In this document: piece after piece, positions 36,692-44,676 of the stretch
Layout of the letters: every line of letters begins with the position of its first letter
How positions within the stretch are numbered: position 1 is the first letter of the stretch
Assembly: GCF_005217455.1 (NCBI RefSeq)
Contig: NZ_SZPQ01000032.1
Span: 1-63,382 of the forward strand
Length of the DNA: 63,382 bases
DNA from: Martelella alba
GTDB taxonomy: Bacteria > Pseudomonadota > Gammaproteobacteria > Enterobacterales > Enterobacteriaceae
Reading direction: 5' to 3'
Notes under the pieces: generated by a model
Database searches by the model: none
What the model was told of the DNA's origin: nothing
What the model saw: only the letters and a program-made list of their open reading frames with translations
Translations under genes and position numbers: made by a program

Positions 36692-36875
36692 GATATTACC
36701 TTAGGCTTCTCAGCCAGTTAATCTCGTGCAAAAATATAAAACTATTATATCTCCATATTAAATTTCTTTAGGCGCACAGCGCATTCGCCGCCATGACATA
36801 ACCTGCATTATTCGAAGTATCTATGTTTTTTGCAATGTCATTTTTTGACATGAGCCCTATCAGAATAGGCGACAT

Positions 36876-36917
36876 CCCGCGATCATTCATGCTATGGGCG
36901 ACAAGAATGATCACGGG
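36876..36917. terminator. Long hairpin downstream of rhtC
   Basis: CCCGCGATCATTC (36876-36888) pairs with GAATGATCACGGG (36905-36917) except for one mismatched pair (and one G-T-type position) near the base. It lies about 27 bp past the rhtC stop on the minus strand. There is no good T-tract; the role could be termination or mRNA 3'-end protection. Confidence 0.4.
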
Positions 36918-36944
36918 GAAAAACGTGTGGGAGAGAGGCGTGCT

Positions 36945-37553
36945 TTAGCGGGAAATAATCAGGTTGATGCCGAAACCAGCGAAAAATATCCCGGCCATGC
37001 CGTTTATCCAACGCGCCAGCCGCTGATAGCCGCGACGGATGGCCGGCAAGGCGAACACCATCGCCACCAGCGAAAACCAGCACAAGGTCTCGCCGATAAT
37101 CATGAAAAAAAGCCCCCAACGGGCGACGGCGGAGACATTGTCGCCGACAAACAGCGAAAAGACACTGCCGAAATAAACCACCGCCTTCGGATTAGCCAGG
37201 TTGGTCAGTAGGCCGCGCAGGAAAGTCTGCCCATGATGCGGCAACGTAGCGGAAACCTCCGCCGCGGGATGACGGGCGGCGCGCAGCAGTTGCCAACCCA
37301 GCCAGCACAGGTACAGGCCGCCGCCCACCGTGATGATGCTATGCAGCCAACGCATTTTCAGCAGTAACAAGTGCAGGCCAAGCAAGGCTACCGCCGCCCA
37401 GAGGGTAATGCCAAGGCTGATGCCCAGTACGCCCAGCATGGCGTCATGCCGAGACCGGCTGGCGGCGGTCTGGGAAATAAAGAAAAAATCCGGTCCCGGA
37501 CTCATTAAGGCTATCAAATGAACCATGGCCACTGTGGCAAACAATACTAGCAT
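36945..37553 (-). CDS. rhtC: Threonine exporter RhtC (LysE/RhtB family)
   Basis: RhtC is an inner-membrane amino-acid exporter of 202 residues (E. coli 206) with about six hydrophobic segments. MVHLIALMSPGPDFFFISQT is the family N-terminal signature, and LLTNLANPKAVVYFGSVFSL and FAGFGINLIISR match RhtC more closely than RhtB. It lies 37 bp downstream of recQ in the same direction, as in E. coli. The rhtB gene that follows in E. coli is missing, replaced by the Ig-like gene. Confidence 0.93.
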   Translation of the reverse strand: MLVLFATVAMVHLIALMSPGPDFFFISQTAASRSRHDAMLGVLGISLGITLWAAVALLGLHLLLLKMRWLHSIITVGGGLYLCWLGWQLLRAARHPAAEVSATLPHHGQTFLRGLLTNLANPKAVVYFGSVFSLFVGDNVSAVARWGLFFMIIGETLCWFSLVAMVFALPAIRRGYQRLARWINGMAGIFFAGFGINLIISR

Positions 37554-37590
37554 CGTCGCATTCCTTGAAAATATCTTGTCCCGCCGACGG

Positions 37591-39435
37591 TTATCGCGAC
37601 GTCAGCGGATCGTCGTCATCTTGTTGCAAATGGTCGCGGATCACCGTCAGAAAAGGCATACCGAAGCGATCAAGCTTGCGATGGCCCACACCGTTGACCC
37701 GCAACAGGTCATGGGGGGTTGCCGGCAGTTGTTCTGCCATTTCCAGCAATGTCGCATCGTTGAATACCACGTAAGGCGGCACATTGGCCTCGTCCGACAA
37801 AGATTTGCGTAATTTACGCAGTTTGGCGAACAGTTGCCGGTCATAATTGCCGCCATAGGTCTTGGGCGCGCTGCGGGTCTTGAGGTTCGCCACTCTTGGC
37901 TGGGCCAGCATTAACGGCGCTTCGCCGCGCAGCACCGGCCGGGCGGATTCGGTCAATTGCAATGCCGAATGCCGGGCGATATTTTGACTAATAAAGCCTA
38001 AATGAATCAATTGGCGCAGCACGCTGACCCAATGCTCCTGGGAACGATCGCGGCCGATACCGTAAACCGGCAGCTTATCATGGGCATATTCCCTTATTCG
38101 CTGACTATTGGCGCCCCGCAGCACATCAACGACATAGCCCATGCCGAAACGCTGCCCGACCCGGTAAACGCAAGATAACGCTTTGCGCGCGTCCTCCAGC
38201 CCATCGTACCGCTTGGGCGGATCCAGGCAGATATCGCAATTGCCGCAAGGCTGTTGGCGATTTTCACCGAAATAGTTCAAAAGCACCAGCCGGCGACAGG
38301 TCTGCGCCTCGGCGAAAGCGCCCATGGCGTTAAGCTTGTGCCGTTCAATTTCCAATTGTTCGCCGGCGGGCTTTTCCTCCAGACAGCGACGCAACCAGGC
38401 CATGTCCGCCGGATCATAAAACAACACTGCTTCCGCCGGTAGACCATCACGGCCGGCACGGCCGGTTTCCTGATAATAGGATTCGATGTTGCGCGGAATA
38501 TCATAATGCAGCACAAAACGCACATTGGGTTTATTAATACCCATGCCGAAAGCGACGGTCGCCACCACGACCTGCAAATCGTCCCGCTGGAAAGCCTCTT
38601 GCACCTGCGCGCGCCGTTCGTTGCTCAGGCCGGCGTGGTAGGCATCGGCGCTGATTCCCTTGCTTTGCAACCGCGCGCTGATGTCCTCCACCCGCGAGCG
38701 GCTGTTGCAATAAATGATGCCGCCTTTGCCGCGCTGTCCTTGCACGAAATGCCAGAGCTGTTCAATAGGCTTGTACTTCTCCACCAGGGTATAGCGTATA
38801 TTGGGGCGATCGAAACTGCTGACTTGGATCAGTGGATCGCGCAGCGCAAGCAGGCGGACGATATCCCGCCGGGTGGCGTCGTCCGCCGTGGCGGTCAGGG
38901 CGATAAACGGAATATGGGGAAAATGCCCTTTGACCTGGCCCAATGCCCGGTATTCCGGACGAAAATCGTGACCCCATTGGGAAATGCAGTGGGCTTCGTC
39001 CACCGCAATCATTGCCAGGCGCCAGGACGATAGCTGGTCAAGCATATTGTCCATCATCAAGCGTTCCGGCGCGATATAGAGCAACTTGAGCCGGCCTTCG
39101 CGACAGGCGGCGATGATCTCATGTTGCTGCTCGCGGGTCTGTGAGGAATTGAGGCAGGCGGCGGGCACGCCGTAAGCCAGCAACTGGTCGACCTGGTCTT
39201 TCATCAGGGAAATCAGCGGCGAGACCACCAGCGTCAACCCTTCCGCCACCAGGGCCGGAATCTGGTAGCATAGGGATTTGCCGCCGCCGGTGGGCATGAC
39301 CGCCAGGCAGTCCCGACCGCTTATCACGGCATTGATTAACGCCTGCTGGCCCGGCCGGAATTGCTGATAGCCAAAGGTATCATGCAATATTTGCAAGGCA
39401 AGCGCTTCCCTATCCAACACTAGCGCCGTAGACAC
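37591..39435 (-). CDS. recQ: ATP-dependent DNA helicase RecQ
   Basis: RecQ is a 3'-5' helicase in RecF-pathway recombination and replication-fork repair. VMPTGGGKSLCYQIPAL is Walker A, AVDEAHCISQWGHDFR is motif II, and ESYYQETGRAGRDGLPA is motif VI. The RQC zinc cluster is CRRLVLLNYFGENRQQPCGN plus CDIC, and an HRDC domain forms the C-terminus (PPYVVFNDATLLEMAEQLP). The start is ambiguous. GTG 39435 (VSTALVLDREALALQIL) has a GGGG site 5 nt away and matches the family length (614 against 609). TTG 39489 would add 18 unmatched residues. It follows pldA after a short gap and precedes rhtC. Confidence 0.95.
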   Translation of the reverse strand: MSTALVLDREALALQILHDTFGYQQFRPGQQALINAVISGRDCLAVMPTGGGKSLCYQIPALVAEGLTLVVSPLISLMKDQVDQLLAYGVPAACLNSSQTREQQHEIIAACREGRLKLLYIAPERLMMDNMLDQLSSWRLAMIAVDEAHCISQWGHDFRPEYRALGQVKGHFPHIPFIALTATADDATRRDIVRLLALRDPLIQVSSFDRPNIRYTLVEKYKPIEQLWHFVQGQRGKGGIIYCNSRSRVEDISARLQSKGISADAYHAGLSNERRAQVQEAFQRDDLQVVVATVAFGMGINKPNVRFVLHYDIPRNIESYYQETGRAGRDGLPAEAVLFYDPADMAWLRRCLEEKPAGEQLEIERHKLNAMGAFAEAQTCRRLVLLNYFGENRQQPCGNCDICLDPPKRYDGLEDARKALSCVYRVGQRFGMGYVVDVLRGANSQRIREYAHDKLPVYGIGRDRSQEHWVSVLRQLIHLGFISQNIARHSALQLTESARPVLRGEAPLMLAQPRVANLKTRSAPKTYGGNYDRQLFAKLRKLRKSLSDEANVPPYVVFNDATLLEMAEQLPATPHDLLRVNGVGHRKLDRFGMPFLTVIRDHLQQDDDDPLTSR

Positions 39436-39501
39436 ACCATCCCCATTGTTTTTATTTGCGACCCCGCTATTTTCAGCGTCCGCCGGCAAAACCGCAACCC
39501 A

Positions 39502-40371
39502 TTACATCAAATCATTGAGCATGATGCCCACCCCGACGCGGGTCTGTTTGTGATTATAATCGATCAGCGACTCGCCGTAACCACTGAAAAGCTGCGTGTA
39601 GAAACGGACATGGCTGGTCAGGGGATAACTCCAGCCCAGTTGCGCGCTACCGTAGCCGCTGTTCCAGTTGTAGCGGCTTTCCAGGCTAAAGACGCTGGGT
39701 CCCCAGGCATAACCGATGCGTAATCGATAAAAACCCAGGTATTTGGTGATATCCGGATTATCGTCTTTGTCGCCGAAACGGGCCCATGGTTTTAATTCAA
39801 TCTGCCAATTGCCGTTTTGCGCCATCAGCCGGGCATAGGCGCGATCCCAGCTACGGGAAGTGGGATCGGCCTTGCCATTGGATTGATGATTCACCCCCAC
39901 TTCCACATCGCGCAGGGTCCAGCCGGCGAAGGCATAGTCGGTGGCCCAGCCGACGAACAGTTGCGGTTCATAATTGGTTTCACGAAAAGGGGAAGATTCA
40001 TCGGTATTGGAAGCCTGCCACCAGGAATCCTGTGTATAGGAGGCGGCCAAAACCGAATTGTCGCCAGCGATGCCCCGCCAAATGGGGAATGCCAGGCTCA
40101 GTTGAAACTTGATCTCGTCCTTACGGGCATGATCCGACCAGTCGTAGGATTTAATAGCCTGTTTATTAATGCTATCAGTATAGGTATAAAGCAGGTAATT
40201 GCTTTCATAAGGGTAAAGCGTAAACGGATTATCATGCTCTTGCAGCAGGTTGGCGATGATACTGCCCCTGACCGGCAACGAATCATGAATTGTCTGTTCG
40301 GTGGCGTCTTGTGCATGAACTGCTGTCGATGATCCCCATAAAAGTACTGCGGTCCCCAAAAGCCTACGCAT
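39502..40371 (-). CDS. pldA: Outer-membrane phospholipase A (OMPLA)
   Basis: OMPLA is a 12-stranded outer-membrane phospholipase that is activated by dimerisation and calcium when membrane asymmetry is lost. The 289 residues begin with a signal peptide (cleavage near VHA/Q at 20-21). The active-site segment is VNHQSNGKADPTSRSWDRAY. His and Ser of the catalytic dyad (His142, Ser144 in E. coli mature numbering) are intact. The third member, Asn156, is Asp here (codon GAT), giving a conventional Ser-His-Asp triad. The C-terminus LIDYNHKQTRVGVGIMLNDL matches closely. The gene lies directly upstream of recQ, as in E. coli. Confidence 0.96.
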   Translation of the reverse strand: MRRLLGTAVLLWGSSTAVHAQDATEQTIHDSLPVRGSIIANLLQEHDNPFTLYPYESNYLLYTYTDSINKQAIKSYDWSDHARKDEIKFQLSLAFPIWRGIAGDNSVLAASYTQDSWWQASNTDESSPFRETNYEPQLFVGWATDYAFAGWTLRDVEVGVNHQSNGKADPTSRSWDRAYARLMAQNGNWQIELKPWARFGDKDDNPDITKYLGFYRLRIGYAWGPSVFSLESRYNWNSGYGSAQLGWSYPLTSHVRFYTQLFSGYGESLIDYNHKQTRVGVGIMLNDLM

Positions 40372-40648
40372 AGATGTTCTCCTGAGCGCAATGCAAAGTA
40401 TATGAAATTAAATTATTTTACATACAATCAACTACTTTTTTTAACGAATTACTCTTAATTATCACGCCAGACCGTCTTTGCTGACGAACGCCGTGGAACG
40501 CCGGATGGCAAAGCGTTTTGCGTCGGCCAGCCGTGCGCCGCTATCCTGGCGGGGAGGGCAAACAACCCTGGAAATTTACATTTTGTAAGCATAGTATAAA
40601 CACAATGTTAACGTCGGCCCGCAGGGTCATTTTGCCTGGAACATCATC

Positions 40649-41119
40649 ATGTCTGTTATGCCCCTGGGCGGAGAGGATGCCCGTCGCCTGATAAGCGAGA
40701 TTTTCATCTACCACATGCCGTTTAATCGCGAATTGGGCCTGGAGCTGACCCGCCATGAAGAGGAGTTTGTCCAGTTGGACTTTTCGCTGGATAAGAAATT
40801 GATCGGCAACGTTATGGAACATATTCTGCATGGCGGGGTTATCGCGGCGGTTTTGGACGTCGCCGCCGGGCTGGTGTGCGTGACCAGCGCGCTGCTGCGC
40901 CAAGAGACGCTGATCGAGCAGGACCTGCGCCGCCGGCTGGCCAAGATGGGCACCATCGATCTTCGGGTCGATTACCTGCGGCCCGGCCGGGGCGGCGCCT
41001 TTACCGCCACCGGTCGGCTATTGCGCGGCGGCAATAAAATTTCCGTCGCCCGGGTTGAATTGCACAACGACCAAGATCATCATATTGCCAGCGCGGTCGC
41101 CACCTATCTGGTGGGATAA
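40649..41119 (+). CDS. yigI: YigI, hotdog-fold thioesterase-like protein
   Basis: This 156-residue cytoplasmic protein belongs to the PaaI/YigI hotdog thioesterase group; E. coli YigI is reported to act on acyl-Co[19 protein letters not shown] is the hotdog central-helix signature, and [21 protein letters not shown] is the following strand pair. The start is ATG 40649 ([10 protein letters not shown]); a weak GGA lies 10 nt upstream. It is divergent from pldA and upstream of rarD, as in E. coli. Confidence 0.88.
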   Translation: MSVMPLGGEDARRLISEIFIYHMPFNRELGLELTRHEEEFVQLDFSLDKKLIGNVMEHILHGGVIAAVLDVAAGLVCVTSALLRQETLIEQDLRRRLAKMGTIDLRVDYLRPGRGGAFTATGRLLRGGNKISVARVELHNDQDHHIASAVATYLVG

Positions 41120-41246
41120 AAGCAAAGGCCTGCCCGGCGCGCCGGGCGGCTCGCCCCAACAGCGGCGGGGGTAATCGCGACGACTTCCATCTTGTCCGGA
41201 CCGGTATTGGCTATCGGTCGGATCCAGGGATTGACCAGGCTTCAAT

Positions 41247-42155
41247 ATGCAAAAAACGTCTACGCGCCGCGGCGTGCTATGTGCGCTGGGCGCCTATCTC
41301 ATTTGGGGATTGGCTCCGGCCTATTTCAAACACATCCAGCAGGTGCCCGCCACCGAGATTCTCACTCACCGTATCGTCTGGTCGGTCTTCTTCATGGCGG
41401 CATTATTGACGATTTGCGGAAAGTGGCGGCAGGTCGGCCAGGTCTGTCGCCGGGGCCAAACCTTGCTGACGCTGGGGCTGACATCGCTGCTGGTGGGCGG
41501 CAATTGGCTGTTGTATATCTGGGCGGTCAATCATCATCATATGCTGGAAGCCAGCCTGGGCTATTTTATCAATCCGCTGGTGAATATCCTGCTGGGAATG
41601 GTGTTTTTCCGCGAGCGTTTTCGCAAGGCGCAATGGCTGGCGGTGGCGCTCGCCTGCTGTGGGGTCCTGCTGCAACTGTGGAAGTTCGGGTCCTTGCCGG
41701 TCATTGCCCTCGGCCTGGCTCTCAGCTTCGCGTTTTACGGCTTGCTGCGCAAAAAACTGGGTATCGACCCGCAAGTCGGCATGCTGATTGAAACGCTGTG
41801 GCTGCTGCCGGCCGGCGCCTGGTATCTGTTTGTGCTGGCCGATAGCCCCACCAGCCATCTTGCCGACAATAGCCTTGGCTTGAACCTGTGGCTGGTCTCG
41901 GCCGGCGTCATCACCACGGTGCCTCTGTTGTTGTTCGCCGGCGCCGCCAACCATCTGCGTTTATCCACCCTGGGTTTTTTCCAGTATTTGGGGCCGACGC
42001 TGATGTTTTTACTGGCGGTGTTTTGCTATGGCGAGACCCTGACCGAAGACAAATTGTACACGTTCGGTTTCATCTGGCTGGCGTTGGCGGTGTTTATCGG
42101 CGACGCCGTCGTCCGGCAACGCCAATCACGTCATTCGCGCGTGGGCGTTGCGTGA
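41247..42155 (+). CDS. rarD: RarD, EamA/DMT-family permease
   Basis: This inner-membrane protein has 302 residues and ten hydrophobic segments and belongs to the RarD group of drug/metabolite transporters. Its substrate is not established; the family is known by a chloramphenicol-sensitivity phenotype. GVLCALGAYLIWGLAPAYFK and RIVWSVFFMAALL at the N-terminus, NHHHMLEASLGYFINPLVNI in the middle and LGFFQYLGPTLMFLLAVF towards the end are typical. Its last 30 bp overlap the 3' end of the convergent AbrB-family gene. Confidence 0.94.
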   Translation: MQKTSTRRGVLCALGAYLIWGLAPAYFKHIQQVPATEILTHRIVWSVFFMAALLTICGKWRQVGQVCRRGQTLLTLGLTSLLVGGNWLLYIWAVNHHHMLEASLGYFINPLVNILLGMVFFRERFRKAQWLAVALACCGVLLQLWKFGSLPVIALGLALSFAFYGLLRKKLGIDPQVGMLIETLWLLPAGAWYLFVLADSPTSHLADNSLGLNLWLVSAGVITTVPLLLFAGAANHLRLSTLGFFQYLGPTLMFLLAVFCYGETLTEDKLYTFGFIWLALAVFIGDAVVRQRQSRHSRVGVA

Positions 42156-43181
42156 AATAAACCGGGCGATGCCCGGCCCCAATACCAGGATGGACAGCAG
42201 TCTGAGACTTTGCAGGGCCATGACGAAACCGATGTCGGCATGACTGCCGGCGGCGATAATCGCCACGGTATCCAGCCCACCCGGGCTGGTGGCCAGATAG
42301 GCGGTCAGCATGTCCACCGGCAACATCAGGGTCAACAGCCAGGCCATCACGCCGCACAGCAAAATAAGGCCGATGATGGAGGCCACCATCTGCGGTAGGG
42401 TTTTGAAGGCCAGCGACACGATGGTCGGCGTAAAGCGTAGCCCAACGCTCCAGCCGATAAACGCATAAGCGAGCGCCAGCAGCCATTCCGGCACCAGCAG
42501 GGTCAACGTGCCGGTTATGTGCAGGACGGCGCCGATAATCATCGGCACCAGCAAAGCGCCGGCCGGAATGCGCAGTTTCCGGCCCAGCCATGCGCCCGCC
42601 GCGGCAATGACCAGCGTCGCGACGAAGCGCAGGTTCAGTGTCGGGAACCAATCAATGGGCGCCGCCGCGCCGTTCTGGCCGCCCATGTAGCGATGGGCGA
42701 CAATCGCGGCGGCGGCGGCGACAAAGAGCACCCGCAAATACTGCATGAACGCCACCAGTCTGACGTCGGCGCCGAATTCCCCCGACATGGCGACCATGGC
42801 CGAGGCCCCGCCCGGCGACGATCCCCAGGCGCCGGTTGGACCAGGCAGATGGCTGAATTTCACCAGCAGGAAACCCGACAGGCCGCTGGCCAGCAGCGTC
42901 ATCATGACCACCACGATTACCAGCCACCAGTACGACAGCAAGATACCCAGGATGGAAGGAGACAGCATCAAAGCGATCATACAGCCGAGCACCGCCTGGC
43001 AGCCGATGAAAATCTTCGGCGAAACCCGGACCGTCGCGCCGCCCAATCCCATTGTTACGGCAACCAGCATAGGCCCCATGAGTAGCGCGGCCGGCAGATG
43101 ATACAAAAGCAATGCCGTCCCCAACAGCAGGGACAACACAATCAATAATATCCATTGGACGGGCAACGGCAAGGATTTCAT
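42126..43181 (-). CDS. AbrB-family inner-membrane protein (putative transporter)
   Basis: This is an integral membrane protein of 351 residues with about nine to ten hydrophobic segments and two copies of the AbrB-duplication domain. It aligns along its length with E. coli AbrB (YbgN-type): GPTGAWGSSPGGASAMVAMS, LVAFMQYLRVLFVA and TAYLATSPGGLDTVAIIAAG in repeat two. It is not related to the DNA-binding AbrB. The start ATG 43181 (MKSLPLPVQWILL) matches the family; a longer ORF to 43244 adds a non-homologous leader. In E. coli this gene lies elsewhere, so its place between rarD and corA is lineage-specific, where E. coli has yigG/yigF. Confidence 0.88.
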   Translation of the reverse strand: MKSLPLPVQWILLIVLSLLLGTALLLYHLPAALLMGPMLVAVTMGLGGATVRVSPKIFIGCQAVLGCMIALMLSPSILGILLSYWWLVIVVVMMTLLASGLSGFLLVKFSHLPGPTGAWGSSPGGASAMVAMSGEFGADVRLVAFMQYLRVLFVAAAAAIVAHRYMGGQNGAAAPIDWFPTLNLRFVATLVIAAAGAWLGRKLRIPAGALLVPMIIGAVLHITGTLTLLVPEWLLALAYAFIGWSVGLRFTPTIVSLAFKTLPQMVASIIGLILLCGVMAWLLTLMLPVDMLTAYLATSPGGLDTVAIIAAGSHADIGFVMALQSLRLLSILVLGPGIARFISRNAHARMT

Positions 43182-43367
43182 TGGCGATGATTCATTAGCT
43201 ACGGGACACCCCGTTTTAGCATAGTCGAGGCTTGCGGTAAGCAATTATCGTACAAATGATTAGCGAATTTTTCACGAAAGGTCAGCGGCCTGCCGGGGGA
43301 GATGATGGGCGCCGAATCGTCCGTCGCCGGTTTGGGCCGCGACAGGCGGTCGGCGCCGCAGAAGGCG

Positions 43368-44318
43368 CTATAGCCAGTTTTTGCGTTTGAAATACAGGTA
43401 AGGCGCCAAACCCGCCAAAATCATCAAGCCGATGGCCGCCGGATAACCAAACGACCATTTGAGTTCTGGCATAAATTCGAAGTTCATCCCATAGCTCGAC
43501 GCCACCAGGGTCGGCGGCAGGAAGACCACCGACACCACCGAGAAAATCTTGATGATGCGGTTTTGTTCGATATTGATGAAACCCATGGCCGCCTGCATCA
43601 GAAAGTTGACTTTTTGGAACAGCGACTCGTTATGGGGCAGCAGGGATTCGATGTCGCGCAGAATTTCACGCGCCTGCTCAAGTTGCCCAGACGGCAGGCG
43701 GGCCTTGCGCACCAGAAAATTTAAGGCCCGCTGGGTATCCATCAGGCACAGCCGGACCTTCCAGCCCACATCTTCCAGCTCCGCCAGAGTAGACAGGGCC
43801 TCGTCGTATTCATCACCTTGCTGCCCTTCCATGATAACCAGGCTCAGGGCTTCCAGATCGCTGTAGATATTTTCAATTTCATCGGCCAATTGCTCGATTT
43901 TGGTTTCGAACAAATCCAGCAGCAATTCATAGGCGTTGCCATCGGTCAGGGTCTGGCTGCGGGCGCGCATGCGGTAGAGCCGAAACGCCGGCAGCTCGCG
44001 CTCGCGCAGGGTGAACAGGCGGCCGTCGCGGATGGTGAACGCCACCGTGGCATTGCCGGCGTGATCCTCGGCGTCTTCATAAAAAAAGAACGAGTGGATA
44101 TGCAGCCCATCCTCATCTTCGAAGAAACGGGCCGACGCCTCGATATCCTCCAGCTCGAGCCGGGTTGCCAGGCCTTGGCCCAGCTCATGCTGGACTTTCT
44201 CGCGCTCCCCTTCCTCCGGCTCAATCAAATCCACCCAGACGGAACTGGTTAAGGTCGCGCTTTCATCCAGTTCGAGACGGGATAAGCGGTTATGATCCAA
44301 TTTGAATGCGTTAAGCAT
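43368..44318 (-). CDS. corA: Magnesium/cobalt transporter CorA
   Basis: CorA is a pentameric Mg2+ channel. The 316 residues match E. coli CorA over the whole length. The long cytoplasmic funnel includes [20 protein letters not shown], and there are two C-terminal TMs. The selectivity motif GMN is in [15 protein letters not shown], and the lysine/arginine ring is at YFKRKNWL. The start is ATG 44318 ([17 protein letters not shown]) with AAGGAAG about 9 nt upstream; the nine additional codons to 44345 are not homologous. A possible leader ORF overlaps the start. Confidence 0.96.
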   Translation of the reverse strand: MLNAFKLDHNRLSRLELDESATLTSSVWVDLIEPEEGEREKVQHELGQGLATRLELEDIEASARFFEDEDGLHIHSFFFYEDAEDHAGNATVAFTIRDGRLFTLRERELPAFRLYRMRARSQTLTDGNAYELLLDLFETKIEQLADEIENIYSDLEALSLVIMEGQQGDEYDEALSTLAELEDVGWKVRLCLMDTQRALNFLVRKARLPSGQLEQAREILRDIESLLPHNESLFQKVNFLMQAAMGFINIEQNRIIKIFSVVSVVFLPPTLVASSYGMNFEFMPELKWSFGYPAAIGLMILAGLAPYLYFKRKNWL

Positions 44319-44472
44319 ACGCCGTGGCTTCCTTAGCGATGTCAAATGGGAAACGCATTAGATCGTTGAAATCGGGGGTGAAAATGTCACCGGCACGTTT
44401 CAGACCGTCAAAGATCCGACTCGGAGCGACACAGTGGTGCGGGTCGCTGATAACCATCAAGGCCATCAGCAT
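44311..44472 (-). CDS. Possible corA leader ORF (CorL-like)
   Basis: This is an open frame of 53 codons. It begins ATG 44472 ([20 protein letters not shown]), continues [20 protein letters not shown] and ends AKEATAYA at a TAA that overlaps the corA start (TATGCTTAA). Salmonella corA mRNA has a translated leader peptide, corL, involved in Rho-dependent control of Mg2+ uptake, so an ORF here is plausible. I see no good Shine-Dalgarno for the first ATG; the ATGs at 44466 and 44457 are alternatives. Peptide-level similarity to CorL is not something I can confirm. Confidence 0.4.
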   Translation of the reverse strand: MLMALMVISDPHHCVAPSRIFDGLKRAGDIFTPDFNDLMRFPFDIAKEATAYA

Positions 44473-44676
44473 AGGAGATAGCCTTAGCGGAATCTGATAA
44501 ACAGAATGTCGAGCCAGTATCTACTGGGGGCGTCCAAGGCGTAGTCCTCTCATAATGATAGTGCGCGCATGTTACGCCGATATGAAAAAGGCTGTCAATA
44601 CGCAAGAAGGCAACAATCGATTATTTTACGTACCCCGCGTTCGGCCGCCGCGCGGACCTGGCGGCGCGAGCCACGG

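Noticed and set aside
42126-43181. AbrB-type transition-state DNA-binding regulator
   Set aside because: The protein is a polytopic membrane protein; only the name is shared. It has no swapped-hairpin DNA-binding domain.
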